NCBI GenBank assembly: GCA_025526915.1
Contig: JAHLKH010000037.1
Span: 114,480-178,479, forward strand
DNA: 64,000 nt
DNA from: Entophlyctis helioformis
Taxonomy: Eukaryota; Chytridiomycota; Chytridiomycetes; Chytridiales; Chytriomycetaceae
Direction of reading: 5' to 3'
Shown here: in pieces, positions 37,552-49,560 of the stretch
How positions within the stretch are numbered: position 1 is the first letter of the stretch
Layout: each line of letters begins with the position of its first letter
The notes under the pieces: model-generated
Database searches by the model: none
What the model was told of the DNA's origin: nothing
What the model saw: only the letters and a program-made list of their open reading frames with translations
Translations under genes and position numbers: made by a program

Positions 37552-38506
37552 CGCGACGTTGCCAGCTGTTGGGGCAACCCGGACCAGTCGTGCTCTGCGA
37601 CGCTTGGCCGGGGATCGGCGGTCGCCAGCGGCTGTTCATTGGGCGGATGCTTGCAGTACAGGCACCATCTGGCACCGTCGAGCCCCCAAGCCATGTGTGC
37701 GAAGCAAGAGCACACATACACGCAGACACACACACACGCATACGCACGCACTCTCTCTCTCTCTACGATCACAGCGAATATGGCGGGATGCACGAGAGCG
37801 TCGGCCAACACGCGCGCTCATGGCACCTCTTGGGAGGGGTGGGCAATAGGGCGAGAGCATCAGATTGCGGCAAGTCAGGCAGGCGCACATGCGGTGCACA
37901 TGCTGCTGTGCCGCCAAGCTGCTGCTGGCTGTCTGTCTGGGGCTGTCTGTCTGGCTGTCAGGGGCTGGCACAGGACAGTCGATGGCTGGCTGGCTGTGTA
38001 TCGAAACTTTAAGTACTAAATTTCTGCGTTTACCAAGCATCAACTTAAACGCCAATATGGGTGGGTCGAGGCTGAACTGCTGCTCTGCCCCTGCTGCCCT
38101 GTCCTTGCACGCTGGCTCTGCGCTCTGCCTTTGCCCTCTGCCCTTGTGCTCTGGCTGCCTAGCTGCCCCTGCCTGTGCCACATTCCGGCCCTGCCCTCTC
38201 CTCTGCCGCATGCGTTTGGCTAGGCTGGCTTGGCATGTCTTGGCATGTCTTGGCTGGCCGGCTGGCTGCAGCCAACGCCGTATCTGCAGTGCTCGCCTCC
38301 TGCCACGACTTCAACGCTTGACAGCGGCGTGGCTGGCCATGCCAACCCATAGTACCACAAGCACTCTGCCATGCACCTGCTGTCCCGCTGCGACTCACGC
38401 CGCCATCCTTGCTCTGCCCTTGTCTTCTGTGGCGCTTCGTGGTCCACGGTCGCCGCTCTCCGCTCTCCGCCGCATTACCGTGAATCCGACCACCGCCGCC
38501 GCTCAA
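37552..38506. other. Divergent intergenic region with simple repeats
   Basis: About 950 bp lies between the SDS3-like and nucleotide-sugar transporter starts. It holds a CA/CG stretch and a (CT)n run near 37725-37765, repeated CTGTCTGTCTGGG-like and TTGGCATGTC motifs, and a pyrimidine-rich stretch just before the transporter ATG. The plus frame open across it has no homology I can see and continues into the transporter by chance. No separate gene is called. Confidence 0.5.
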
Positions 38507-39882
38507 ATGGCGTCCTCCCGACGGTCGAACCGACCCCTTGGCCATCCTCCAATGCGCATTCCGTCGCCGTCTGTAGAACCGGCTCTCTTTGGTGTCCCGC
38601 TCAAGTGGGTCTCGCTCGCCACGCTGGTCATCCAGAACTCGGCTCTTGTGCTCGTGATGCGCTATGCACGCACCGTGCCTGGCGACCGTTTCATTCCCTC
38701 CACTGCCGTCGTCATGTCCGAGCTCATCAAGCTGCTCGTCTCGCTCGCCATCTACATCCAAGAAGAGCGCAAGATCAACAGAATCACATCGCAGAAGCTG
38801 TTCAACGACTTCTTTGGCCCCGAGTCTGACTGGATCAAGATGACCGTTCCGGCTATCCTGTACTTTATCCAAAACACCTTGCAGTACGTCGCAGTCTCCT
38901 TGCTCGACGCCGCCACCTTCCAGGTCACCTACCAGATGAAGATCATCACCACCGCCCTCTTCTCTGTCTGGCTCCTCAACAAGAGCCTCTCGGCGACAAA
39001 GTGGACCGCTCTCGGTCTCCTCACCATCGGTATCGGAATTGTCCAGATCCCAACCGACACGGCTGCTGCAAACAAGGGCAAGGAGGACCTTTCTGGCGCC
39101 GACCGTTTCCTTGGCCTGATCGCCGTCATGGTCGCGTGTGTGCTCTCTGGTCTGGCTGGTGTCTGGTATGTCGCCCAGTCGCGCCTTTCTATGCGCATGC
39201 TTTCTGCACACTGCCCATCGCGCCATCGTTTGCTCACTCTTATCTAACCACTCCATCGGACAGGTTTGAAAAGGTTCTCAAGGGCTCAAAGGCGTCGCTC
39301 TTCCTGCGCAATGTGCAACTCAGCTTCTTCAGTGTCATCCCTGGCATTGTGTTTGGTGTCTATCTTGTCGACGGAGCCGAGGTTGCCGAGGGTGGCTTTT
39401 TCAAGGGATACACGGTTTGGGCGTGGGCCGCCATTCTCTGCCAGGCTGTGGGCGGTCTGATCGTTGCCATTGTTGTCAAGTGCGTTGCCTGTCTTTTGTG
39501 GATCGAGCGCATGCGATGTACACGCCTTTTTCATGGCCGCGATCACTGACGTTGTGCCACATTGCCTTGCTGTGCATTTAGGTACGCCGACAACATTCTC
39601 AAGGGCTTTGCAACGTCCATCGCCATTATCCTCTCATCCATCGCCTCTGTGTTCATCTTTGATTTCCAGATCACGATCATCTTTATCATTGGCTCAAGCT
39701 TGGTGCTCTATGGTAACGTGGCTGTTGCGGTGGCTTGTGTGCTGAGACAAGCATGCTGTTCATGCCAACTGACATGAATGTCCAAAGCCACGCACCTTTA
39801 CAGCAAGCCAGACAACAACCGTGTTATCGTCTCGGCCAAGTCTGACACGCAATACATCAACATCGAGGCTGGTGCAAAGTGA
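38507..39882 (+). CDS. UDP-galactose/UDP-N-acetylglucosamine transporter (SLC35A family)
   Basis: Golgi or ER multi-span antiporter that imports UDP-sugars. The start ATG at 38507 gives MASSRRSNRPLGHPPMRIPS. Then come family hallmarks: WVSLATLVIQNSALVLVMRY (TM1), ILYFIQNTLQYVAVSLLDAA, TFQVTYQMKIITTALFSVWL, LTIGIGIVQIPTD, GLAGVWFEKVLKGS (across an intron at about 39165-39263), WAWAAILCQAVGGLIVAIVV and YADNILKGFATSIAIILSSI. A short last exon ends DTQYINIEAGAK. About ten hydrophobic segments fit the family. The donor sugar cannot be told from sequence alone. It lies 78 bp upstream of the molybdenum cofactor sulfurase on the same strand. Confidence 0.9.
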
Positions 39883-39960
39883 AGCTACCGGCTGCTTCCC
39901 AGGCGATCCCCTGTTGATCCTTCTTTAATCGCTGGCAGCTGGAGGCGCCAGTGTCCTTGA

Positions 39961-42809
39961 ATGAACACCTCATGTTCAGCTTCATCCCACATCACCACGA
40001 TGCTTTTTGGCCAAGATCGTGCACGGCACTTCAAGCGGTTTCGAACAGAGGCAGATGGATGCAAGTGGCTCGTTGAGAGCAGAGAGGATGCCGGAAGCAG
40101 CAGCAGCAACCCAGCAGATGACGGCAGTCGCAACGGCCGCAACAGCCACTTCCCACAGCTTGCGAATGGCGACGTCTTCCTCGACAACGCCGGTGCTCCG
40201 CCAGTCCCCAAATGGCTGATCGATGCCCACGCAAGTGACCTGGCCACAACCCTGGTTGCCAACCCACACTCGGAAGCCTCGGGGCCAGCCGCTGCACAAA
40301 CAGCCGCCCGCATCGCCCATGTCCGCACCCGTATCCTGCGGTTCTTTGGTGTCGATCCGTCGACCCACACGGTTGTGTTCACCTCGAACGCCACTGCTGC
40401 ACTGCGTCTTGTTGCCGATGCCTTCCCATGGACAGCAGCATCGCACTTTTGCTTCCACGAGAGCAGCCATACGTCGGTTGTCGGCATCAGGCAGGCCGTT
40501 TCATCGGCAGCAGCAGCAGCAGCAGCAGCAGCAGGTCGAGATGACAAAGGCTCGCCAGCTTCTTGGCACTGCATGTCAACATCACAGATCGCCTCCTTCA
40601 TCAAAGGCTCGTGTCAGCGCCACCGCAGAGATGGTGCCAACTGCAACGCCTGCCGACCAACACCGCCGTCAGCCATCGGCCAAGAGCCGAGTCGATCCAT
40701 TCGAGATGCGCCCGAGACTCACAGCCTCCTGGCGTTTCCTGCCCAGTCCAACTTCTCCGGCGAGCGATACCCGCTTGAGTGGATCCGTGCCGTTCAAGGC
40801 ATCCATCACGTTCCACAGCAAGCTCTCATTGATGCAGGCATTCAGCAATCCGGCCATGCGGGCTGGACTGGACGCTGGAGCCTGCTTCTCGACTGCGCGT
40901 CGTTTGTGGCTTCAAGCCGTCTGGACCTCTCCGCCTGGCCTGCAGACTTTGCTGTCGTGTCGTTCTACAAGATCTTTGGCTTTCCAACAGGACTGGGTGC
41001 TCTGATTGTCCACAACGACACCGCACTTACACGCCTGATTCCTGGCCGGTCGTACTTTGGGGGAGGGACTGTGGCAGCCGTTGCTGTCGATGCGCCGTTC
41101 TGTCGGGCTAGACAAGACGTTGCAGCAAGCCATGAACAGGGGACGCTGCCTTTTACAGAGATTCTTGCTCTTGAGCACGGGTTTGACTATATCGAGACGC
41201 ATCTTGGCGGATGGGGCGTCTTGTCTTTGCACGTGGACTCGCTTGCGTCATGGACCAGGATGAGCATGGCCGCATTGCGTCACGAGAATGGTCTTGGCCT
41301 GCCAGTCTGCACCCTATATCCGTCGAGTCCAGCAGCGGATCAGCAAGCTGGATCTAAGAGCAGCAACAACAACGACAATGACGACGACGACAACAACAAC
41401 AACAACAACATAACAGGCGATCGCAAAGACGATCCGCTTCTACTGGGACCCATCATCGCCTTCAACCTGCTCGATGACTCTGGCCATCATATTGGGTACT
41501 CGCAAGTTGCGCGGCTCGCAGGCATCCACAAAATCCATCTTCGTAGCGGCTGCTTCTGCAACCCAGGCGCGTGCCAGTCTTTTCTGTGCCTCTCTGCACA
41601 CGACATCCAGCACAACTTTGAGCACCACGGGCACTCGTGTGGCGACGGCATTGATCTCATTCAAGGATTGCCAACCGGGGCTCTGAGGGTGTCATTTGGG
41701 CCTGCAAACACGTGGGCAGATGCTCAGAAATGGATGGCTTTCCTAAAGTCACACTTTGTGTCTGGTTCCGTTATGGCGTCCTCTCCGGCACCACGGCCAA
41801 GCCTAACGTCCACACAGGCACGGCTGTCTGGCATCGCCCTCTACCCAATCAAGTCTTGTGGTGCCTTTGTGGTACAATCATGGCCAGTCGCACCGTCGGG
41901 ATTGCTTTGGGATCGATACTGGATGCTAGTCGATGCACTCTCTGGAAACCCCGTCACGCAAAAGCAGTGTCCGCGGATGTGCCGCGTACGCATCGTTGCA
42001 TTGGACAGAGACAATAGCACGCTTACCGTTCGATTCTCACGCAGCGCATGCAACAGCAACAGCAACAGCATTCTGGACGCCTTTGATCGCCAGCTAACAA
42101 TAACAGCCGAACCAAGCAGTCAGTCTCAGTCACAGGCAGACGAATGGTTCTCGCATCATCTGCAGCAGCGCGTGCGACTCGTGGCCGGCTCAGCACACGC
42201 CATGCCCAAAGGAATGTGCAGCCGATCAAATGTTGCTGCTGCTGGCATGGCGTCATTCGCGAATCAGTCGCCGTATCTGATTGTCTCGCGTTCAAGCTTT
42301 GAATCCGTCGTTACCAGCATGTCCGACCCCGTTCTTGCCTCCGCCATGGATATCATGGCATTCCGACCAAACTTTATCATTGATGGAACTGAGCCGTTCG
42401 CAGAAGATGCGTGGATCGGCAGACGGCTGCACATTGGCAAGCACGAGCTCGAGGTGAGTGGTTTAGCCTACCACGCTCCTGCCAAGTGTGCGATCATGTG
42501 CATGCCTTACTCCAGGAAACCTAAGCAGCGTGACTACATGACTGCAGATTGGCGAGCATTGCCAGCGATGCCAGATGGTGTGCATTGACCCAGAGTCGGG
42601 ACAGCGGAGTGTGGAGCCATTGAGTACCCTGGCACGGACGCGCAAGGTCAAGGTGATTGATTGTCTTGAGCCAGCATGCCAGCTCTTCCATCTTGCTGAC
42701 AAGATGATAGGGGCGTATCGTGTTTGGCGTTCATGCCAGAAACCACCGTTTGCTGTCAAGCTGCACGCCCATCACCGTCTCGGTCGGCGACCTTGTCTAT
42801 TCTGTTTAG
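39961..42809 (+). CDS. Molybdenum cofactor sulfurase
   Basis: PLP enzyme that puts the terminal sulfur on the cofactor of xanthine dehydrogenase and aldehyde oxidase. The N-terminal cysteine-desulfurase-like domain has FLDNAGAPPVPKWLIDAHAS, LVANPHSEASGP, VFTSNATAALRLVADAFPW, FHESSHTSVVG and FYKIFGFPTGLGALIV, whose Lys should bind PLP. The catalytic Cys region is LRSGCFCNPGACQSFL (about 41545). The C-terminal MOSC part starts LYPIKSCGAFVVQSW (about 41840) and continues DRYWMLVDALSGNPVTQKQC. Two final introns lead to CQRCQMVCIDPESGQRSVEP and the end GRIVFGVHARN..SVGDLVYSV. A poly-Asn/Asp insert (about 41360-41420) and a poly-Ala run are extra. Its client enzyme is encoded in this window at 10307-16480. 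Confidence 0.93.
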
Positions 42810-42855
42810 CATGTCCGTCTGAATACAAATGTATTGTTCCGCATCATCGCTGTCA

Positions 42856-44248
42856 TCACTCTGCCATCTGGCTGCCCATCATCACAAACCCTCCATTGCA
42901 AACCATTTCCGCAGGCCACGCTTGTGCCATACTCGGAGACACCCAGTTTCCCTGCAGATCAACGGCAATCAAATCACCCCTGCGTCTGTCAGATCCTGCT
43001 GCTGCTGCTGCTGCTGCTGCGAGTCCCTTGCGCAAGATCTTCACGCCTTCGTCAGAGATTATGTTGTCTCTCAGGATCCACTCGCGGACGCTGCTCGCAG
43101 GAAGGACGCGCGCCAAAACGACACACACGGGATTTTCAAGGCTCTGGCTTGACAGGTCAAGATGGCGCAGAAACCTCGCATGGGGTGTAGCAGCGATGAT
43201 TTGCCCAGCCGCTTCCGTGCCGAGCGTTGGGGTGGTTTTCCTGAACGCAGCACCGATCCCACTTGACGATAGTGACGAGGGCACGGACGTATTCATACCC
43301 CGCAGCACCAAGCTCTGAAGGGTGCACGAGCCAGACTTTATCCAAGATGCCAGGCAGGATGCAAACGCGTCGCTGAACATGTTGCTGCTGAGATCCAAGT
43401 GGGCCAGTGGGATCGCCACACGTGACTGCAGCTGTGTGTGTGGCAAATGCGCTTGCGGATGGCCAGGCAGCGCGCTCCTGTTTGATTCGCTACAGCGCCT
43501 GTGCCGGTCGCCAACCTGCGCATTGCCACTTGTAGCGTCATCCTGGGCATCGCCTTGTTGGTTGTTGGACTGGCTATCCAGTCGAGGCGTCAATGCTTTG
43601 ACAAGTGCGTGCAGTCCTCTTGGCAGCACACCGTTGCCTGCGATGCTGAGCTTGCAAAGGCGTGGATGGCCTGCAACGGCCTCGAGCAGGTGCTTGACAT
43701 GCGATCCGAGGCTCACCGAGTCCAATCCCAAGACATGCAGGGAGGTGTTGCGTCCAAGTGCGTCCGTCAAGGCAATCAGTCCAAGGGAAGACAGGGGATT
43801 GCTGCTGAGATGGAGCTCCTCGAGCTGGTGTGTCCCCGACTCGAGAAAGGCCGCCATTACTTTGCATGACTCGGTGATGTCTGGATCGGAGGGTGCCATG
43901 ACGCCAGAAACGTCGATTCCCTTGAGTCGTGGGTTGGGCGACTGCAATAGCGTCTGGAACAGTGTTACAAGCCCCTGCGCTGTCAAACTGGTGTGCGGCA
44001 GGATCAAATACTCGATGCTCGACTTTGGGTGCGATGCAAGTGATGCCAAGGCGTAGGCACCCGTGAGCCCGACCGGGATAAAGGACAGGTCCAGACGTGT
44101 CAGGCAAGGCATCACTCCTGGAATCTGCAGGATCCTCTTTGGAAACACCGACATGTCGGCCGCGAATGTCTTGGGATGCAGAGGCACAACATACTTGACC
44201 GACAACCAAAGCGCGTGCACGTCTGTCGATGCCAAAGCTTGAAGGTCA

Positions 44249-44283
<35 letters not shown>

Positions 44284-47146
44284 TTGACCTTGAGGTGGCG
44301 GCGGTTGTGACGGAGGCAATAGGTACTCGGCAAGGCTGCTGATTCCCCGCAAGCCAAGATCGCACTCGGTTTTGACGTGAAGATACCGCCCAGTACCAGA
44401 CGGCTGCCCCAAAACGCCAGTCGACTCTGGTACAACGCGTTTGGACGCGTCAACGACATGCGCTATCGGGATCATCTGGAGGAGTCCATCTGGCGACACA
44501 GACGCTGTCGCCATCTCGAGCTCAACAGCCATACCATCAGACTGATGCCTGTGCCATCCAGTTCTGTCCTTGCCAACGCTGCCAAGAATCTCCTCAAGAC
44601 ATCGGCTAACACCATCTGCGCACACAGCCATTGTGTCCAAGTTGGTGCATGCCGTGATCACATCTGTCCAGAATCCTGCTGGATAGACAGAGTCGCATCG
44701 GTGTCCAAGAACAACCCGCAGTCGCCTTATGCACGAGCCCTTGTAGTCGAGCACTCGCGGGATGCTGTCAATGCGGCCGAATTGTCCAAGTCGAGACAGA
44801 ACTTCGGAAAGGCAAAACTCGAGGCATGCTTGCTGGGCTGCTGGAACCAGGTGCGCGTTGCTGGACACACTCGTGTTGTGGATACCAAGTTGGAAGAGTG
44901 TATCGGAGATGAACGGAGCATGTGCAGAATCTGCTGGGCGAGACTTTCTGCTCTGGCTGGACGTGGATGTGCCTGATGTGTCGGCGTGATGTGCAAGGCT
45001 CCTGTGCCGCTCCTGTGCTGAGAGCCAAAATCTGCCCATAGTCGACAAAGCCGAGGCGTGTCGCGAATGTCTTGATGAGGACATCATAAATGACTGGTGA
45101 CTGTTGCTGAGCAGCTTCCAAAACTTGTCCATCCATATGCCTGACGTGTTGATCAACGGAAGCAACGTGCTTTGATGCTTATCTAGGACAGCGTCGCCTT
45201 TGGTGTTGACGTCTTGCAGCTCCTTCTGGTTGAGCCGAGAACAATCCGACGGTACGGACGTGAGCCGAAGCAGCTCATGCTCAGCAAGTGCCAAATCACC
45301 TATAGATGCATGCTTAAGAATGCTGCGGATGAGAGGCTTTGGGAGCTGATCAAACGACTCGATGGCTGTTAGATTCAACAAGGATGGGTGCTGTTAGCCA
45401 AACGCGCTCTCGCACTTTGCATGGCGGCATAAAGCGCGGTAGACATTCCTGAAAAGTTGCGGGCAGCCGTCAATGCACACGCATCCACCAGGTGAGGCAG
45501 ATCTAGAAACAGGCCAGCTTCCATGACGTCCAGCACTGTGTCTATGTGCGGCTCAAATGCCTGCAGTCTTGGTACTATTGGGTTGTGTACATTGCCGTGG
45601 CCTGTCAGAGCCGCGTTCTGCTCAAACTGTTGCAAGAAGCGATGGTACAAAAAGTCTAGAACTTGCGACATGACTGGCCAGTCCAGTGTCGGGAACTGTA
45701 TTCCCTTTGTCTGCTCAATAAACCTCGCTGTCGAGAAGAGCCACAAAGATTAGTACATCGATCCAAGGCATCCTGGTTGAAGGATACAGTGTGGATCCGG
45801 CAGACAGTGCACAAACCGCACGCACATGAGCACTTGTGGATATGCCGAATCGTCCCAGACTGATACGCCACCTTTAGGGGGATAGGCAGTTTACTTGTGT
45901 GTCCGCTGCTGTTTTTCACAACAAGGACTAGGCCATCCTTGTCTCCAAGGACCTCGGACGTGATCCGCTCCATGTCGTGACGTGCCAGCTTGATGGGCTG
46001 TGGCTTGATTGATGCTTGCATGATGGGTGTTGGCACCTCCTGCAGCAGCTGCTGTTGAGGATATTGGAGTGGCCAATGCATCGATGCCGAGCGAGTTGGT
46101 ACCCAGTCTGGCTGGATAGGTAGCGGCACACTGGGATCGTCCCATGGTTGCTCATTGTTGGCTTTTGCTGATGACGGGCAAGACTGCATAGACTGTACTG
46201 GCTGCATTGGCTGGATAGGCATGAAGGGCGGCGGCTGTGCAATGGGAGAAAGACGCGATCCGATAGGTCCATGTGCGAGTGTGCTGCTTGCCGACATATC
46301 TGCTGAGCCGTCTTCGTCAACGATCGAGCGCCCGCTGCTGCCGCTGCTGCCGCTGCTGCCGCCGCTGTGGTTGAGGTTGTACAGCTGGCGCATGTGTGCA
46401 ATGTGTGGCAGCCTAGCACACGAAACCGCAACAGCACCATGTGTAACTTGCTGTCCCGATGACAGCGCTGCGGTAGGCACAGAAAGTGCAGCAGTTGATG
46501 CAGATAGGATCGACACGGGGCGAGCGGCGGCCTTTGGGACCTTTGCTGACGGATAGTTGATCACGGACGCTTCCGCTTGTGTCGTTGTGAGATCAAGGCC
46601 AAGCTGGATGGACTGGCCGTTGCGCCATTTGCCATTTACACACGCATTCTTGCCAGTGCTTGTGGCGCTGCTCCGCGCTCCGATGTGGCTTCTATTCGGG
46701 GCAAGCACGACAGCAGAGTCTTGCATACGAAATGGCGACTCCTGGCCCATCGAGCTTGATCTCGAGCTTGCCCATGAAACAGTAGACGCTGCGCGATGGA
46801 GATGGTCAGCACTTGGGCGACCCAAGCCGCTGATGCTCCCAATGACAATTGGAACGTGGGCCGGGTTTGCGGTGGTGCTGCTCGTGCTCATGGGTGATGG
46901 CCTGGGTCGGGGTTTGGATGCAGACGATTGCAGTGTGTCGTGTGGACCAAACGCGGCGCGCGCGTCTGCGGAGCCCAAACTGTGTGGACCAAGGGCAGAC
47001 ACCCAGTGCTGCGGCGCTGAAAACTTGGAGACCTTGAGGGGAAGAGCAGAGGGAGGTAGGTAGTCGATCGATGCGCCAGAGGCTGTCCCCGTCTCTGAGC
47101 TTGATCGCAGTCCTGGATCTGTTTTGCGGCTGGCAGATCCATTCAT
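42856..47146 (-). CDS. BTB/elongin-C-like domain plus leucine-rich repeat protein
   Basis: A long Ser/Pro/Gln-rich disordered N-terminus (from ATG 47146, MNGSASRKTDPG) leads to GLVLVVKNSSGHTSKLPIPL and SGTIR (about 45870). An intron (branch TACTAATC) joins this to RFIEQTKGIQFPTLDWPVMS, QVLDFLYHRFLQQ and LDVMEAGLFLDLPHLVDACA. This is the strand-helix pattern of elongin C/Skp1-type BTB folds (compare SGTI and the FREIPSHVL region of elongin C). A second intron near 45400 joins to IESFDQLPKPLIRSILKHAS and an RNI/LRR region: LTRLDLSFIPVGLTGAYALA, LEELHLSSNPLSSLGLIALT, LAHLDLSSNMFSDAFASCLA, LRHLDLSSQSLENPVCVVLA. A poly-Gln run lies near 44255-44285. An adaptor or ubiquitin-ligase role is inferred. 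The 3' end is 46 bp from the sulfurase stop. Confidence 0.65.
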
Positions 47147-47267
47147 TGGGTTATCGAAACGGCGACAAACATCAATGAGCGTGTTTGGGCTGGGCCGACA
47201 AGTCAGTGATTGAAGATGGTGGCGGGTGGGCTGCCGCTGGCTTGGCAGGGCGCTGATATGGGAGGGC

Positions 47268-47416
47268 ATGCTGCCACAGGGCCGTGTGCTGGCGTCACAG
47301 CTGGGCGAGACAGACCGCAACCGCTGGATTGTTGGCTCATGCGGTCTCAAGCAGGACAACCAGGTATCTGTTGTTTGCTGCCGGATGCTGCTTGTATGGT
47401 GGCATAGCGGCCATCT

Positions 47417-47454
<38 letters not shown>

Positions 47455-49209
47455 GGGGGTGGCATGCAAGCAGTGCGCCTGTCCTGACCGTTGGCTGGCC
47501 TACTGGCACATGCATCATAGATTCATCTCATTGACTTTGACGAGGACCTGGACGAGATATCGCATGCGGCCTTTGCGCACGACGACGAAGTCCTGAGCAT
47601 CGCACCAGCGCCATCCAAAGCCAATCTGTTCTTCTCATGCGCTCGTCGAGGCAGGTCTTGTCTTGTTCCAGCTGCAAGGCTGTGGCATGATGATCGCGGC
47701 AGAGGACGACGCTGGCAGGCGAGGACTGACAATGATGGGGCAATGGCATTGCTTTACGGGCATTGTAGTTGAACCGGGACAGATGACGTCCGTGGCAACG
47801 CTCTGGCGGTTCCCGTACATAGATGCCGATGACGCGGGCCGTTTGCGAGGGACGAGCACTGCGTCCAGTCTGGACCAAGTGGCAACCCTCACGCCAAGCA
47901 CCGATCTTGGCGACATCAAACAGTGCGTGCTTGCCTTTTACACACGCAGGAGATCCTCAATCAGGCCACTCTTTGAGTGTTCTGTAGCATTCATGCATGC
48001 ATGCATACACGCTGCTGCTGCTGCTCCTGGTGGTCAAGGCTAAACATGGAAATGACAGACTGCTTTGGGAGCCGTCTGGAGACACATCGCAAGTAGTGGC
48101 AGTCGGGCAGCTCGGCCTCGGACTGTACAGCCTCCGGGGCAGCGAGATGGAATCGGTACAGAATCAAATGCAGATAATCGTCAACCCGCTGCCCACTGAC
48201 ATGCCTGGTGTTTGTGAATGGCTTGGCTATCTGCAATGCACGAATGCAGTCCTTGGGCAGCATCATTCGTCTTCCTCGCGAAGCTGGTCAGGATATCAAC
48301 TGCAGTGCGTGGAACCCCCACAACGAGCCGCAAATTGCTGTTGGAGTTGGGAGGACGGTTAGTTGCTGGGACATTCGCTCCAACAGGCAAGTCGACGATT
48401 GCTTTGCTATGCCAAGCGACCAGAGCGAGCCAGGAGAATGCTTGACTGCCAAACTGACAGGATTTGTTTTCTGTCATCAGCGAGTCGTATGCCATCTCCA
48501 ATGCACACGAACTAGGCGTACGATCGCTGGACTATAATCCCAACAAACCGTACCACATTGCCACGGGCGGTGATGACTGCCATATCCGGATCTGGGACAT
48601 GCGCAACTCCCAAACGCCGTTGAAGGAAATATCGGACCACACACACTGGTAACTGCGACGCTGTTGGCTCGTGATATGCACACGGATGGCCATCAATGAT
48701 TACGATCCTCGAGCCACTGCTCACGCTGCCTTCTTTTGATAGGGTCTGGGCAGTGGCGTTCAATCGGTCTCATGACCAGCTGATACTGTCATCAAGCTCA
48801 GACTGCCAGGTCAATCTGCACTCGGCTGTGTCTGTATCGTCGGCATACTTTGGTGACAATTTGAGAAACAACCGAGAATCTCCGGAAGCGGCAACAGCAG
48901 CAGAAGCAGCAGCATCTCAAAGCGACGAAGAAGGTGGCGACTACCGCAGGTGGGTTGGCACGCGTATCTATTTTTCACGACATGCTGCCATCATCATCGT
49001 GCCAGCTTGCTGATTGGCGTTGCGTTCAACTCGGCACCTGCAGCAAAACAACGGATGGCCTTGTTGCCTCATTCGACCAGCATGAAGAGGCTGTGTATGC
49101 GGTTGCATGGAGCCCTGCTGATCCTTGGATCTTTGCTTCGCTGTCCTATGATGGCCGCGTTGTGGTCAACCTTGTGCCTCGCGATCACAAATACAAAATG
49201 ATCCTGTGA
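47268..49209 (+). CDS. EIPR1/TSSC1-like WD40 protein (EARP/GARP-interacting)
   Basis: WD40 partner of the EARP and GARP tethering complexes in endosomal recycling and dense-core vesicle traffic. The first exon has [18 protein letters not shown] residues followed by [12 protein letters not shown], and the second has [18 protein letters not shown], matching the QIHIIDFDDE region of human EIPR1. Later exons give [48 protein letters not shown] and WDIRSNR. They continue with [60 protein letters not shown] and [20 protein letters not shown], ending RDHKYKMIL. An acidic insert ([11 protein letters not shown]) precedes the last blade, as in human. The start is uncertain: ATG 47268 is used, but an earlier exon is possible because the family is a few residues longer there. 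Confidence 0.82.
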
Positions 49210-49560
49210 GCCATAAAGTTATGTTGCAGAGAGTCGTTCACCGGTTCTTTGTCCGTTGCTCGACTGGACGTCGCCCTTGCACGATGTTAACGCGGGAGGA
49301 ATGATAGTGTTGGCTGATACAATGCACAGCCGCGCGCGGGATGCCGGTCGAGCAGTGTGCAGCAGCAGGAGCAGGAGCAGGGGGAGCAGGGGGATCAGGA
49401 TCAGGAAGACGTACCATCGGCCTTGAGAAGCTTGTCGGTGACCTTCATGTTTGGATGGTGTTGGCTGACTGTTGATGGAGAGCTGTGGAAGGTTCAAACA
49501 GCTTCAATTTATAGTTTTCGCCTCACCAGCCGTCCCCAGCCGTCCCCAGCCGTCGCCGAC
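49210..49560. other. Short intergenic region, possible tiny minus-strand gene
   Basis: A minus-strand ATG at 49448 starts MKVTDKLLKAD and is followed by a good GTACGT donor; possible acceptors near 49312 would give a 30-45-residue product ending GERLSAT. I recognise no family. Imperfect GGAGCAGG repeats (about 49365-49400) lie in the would-be intron. Three copies of CCGTCCCCAGC-like sequence precede the NDUFAF7-like gene near 49530. Confidence 0.25.

Noticed and set aside
36857..37849. 330-codon plus-strand frame rich in Gly, Ala, Cys and Asp
   Set aside because: It is a shadow of the Ala/Pro/Ser-rich N-terminus of the SDS3-like gene, where GC-rich repeats leave several frames free of stops.
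42575..43318. Plus-strand ORF of 247 codons beyond the sulfurase gene
   Set aside because: Its first part overlaps the sulfurase C-terminal exon in the right frame (CIDPESGQRSVEP), but past the GTGATTG donor it is intron and antisense to the LRR gene.
47266..47518. Extension of the BTB-LRR gene upstream to 47518
   Set aside because: The frame is open, but it would run antisense through the first two exons of the WD40 gene. The first ATG clear of that overlap is at 47146.
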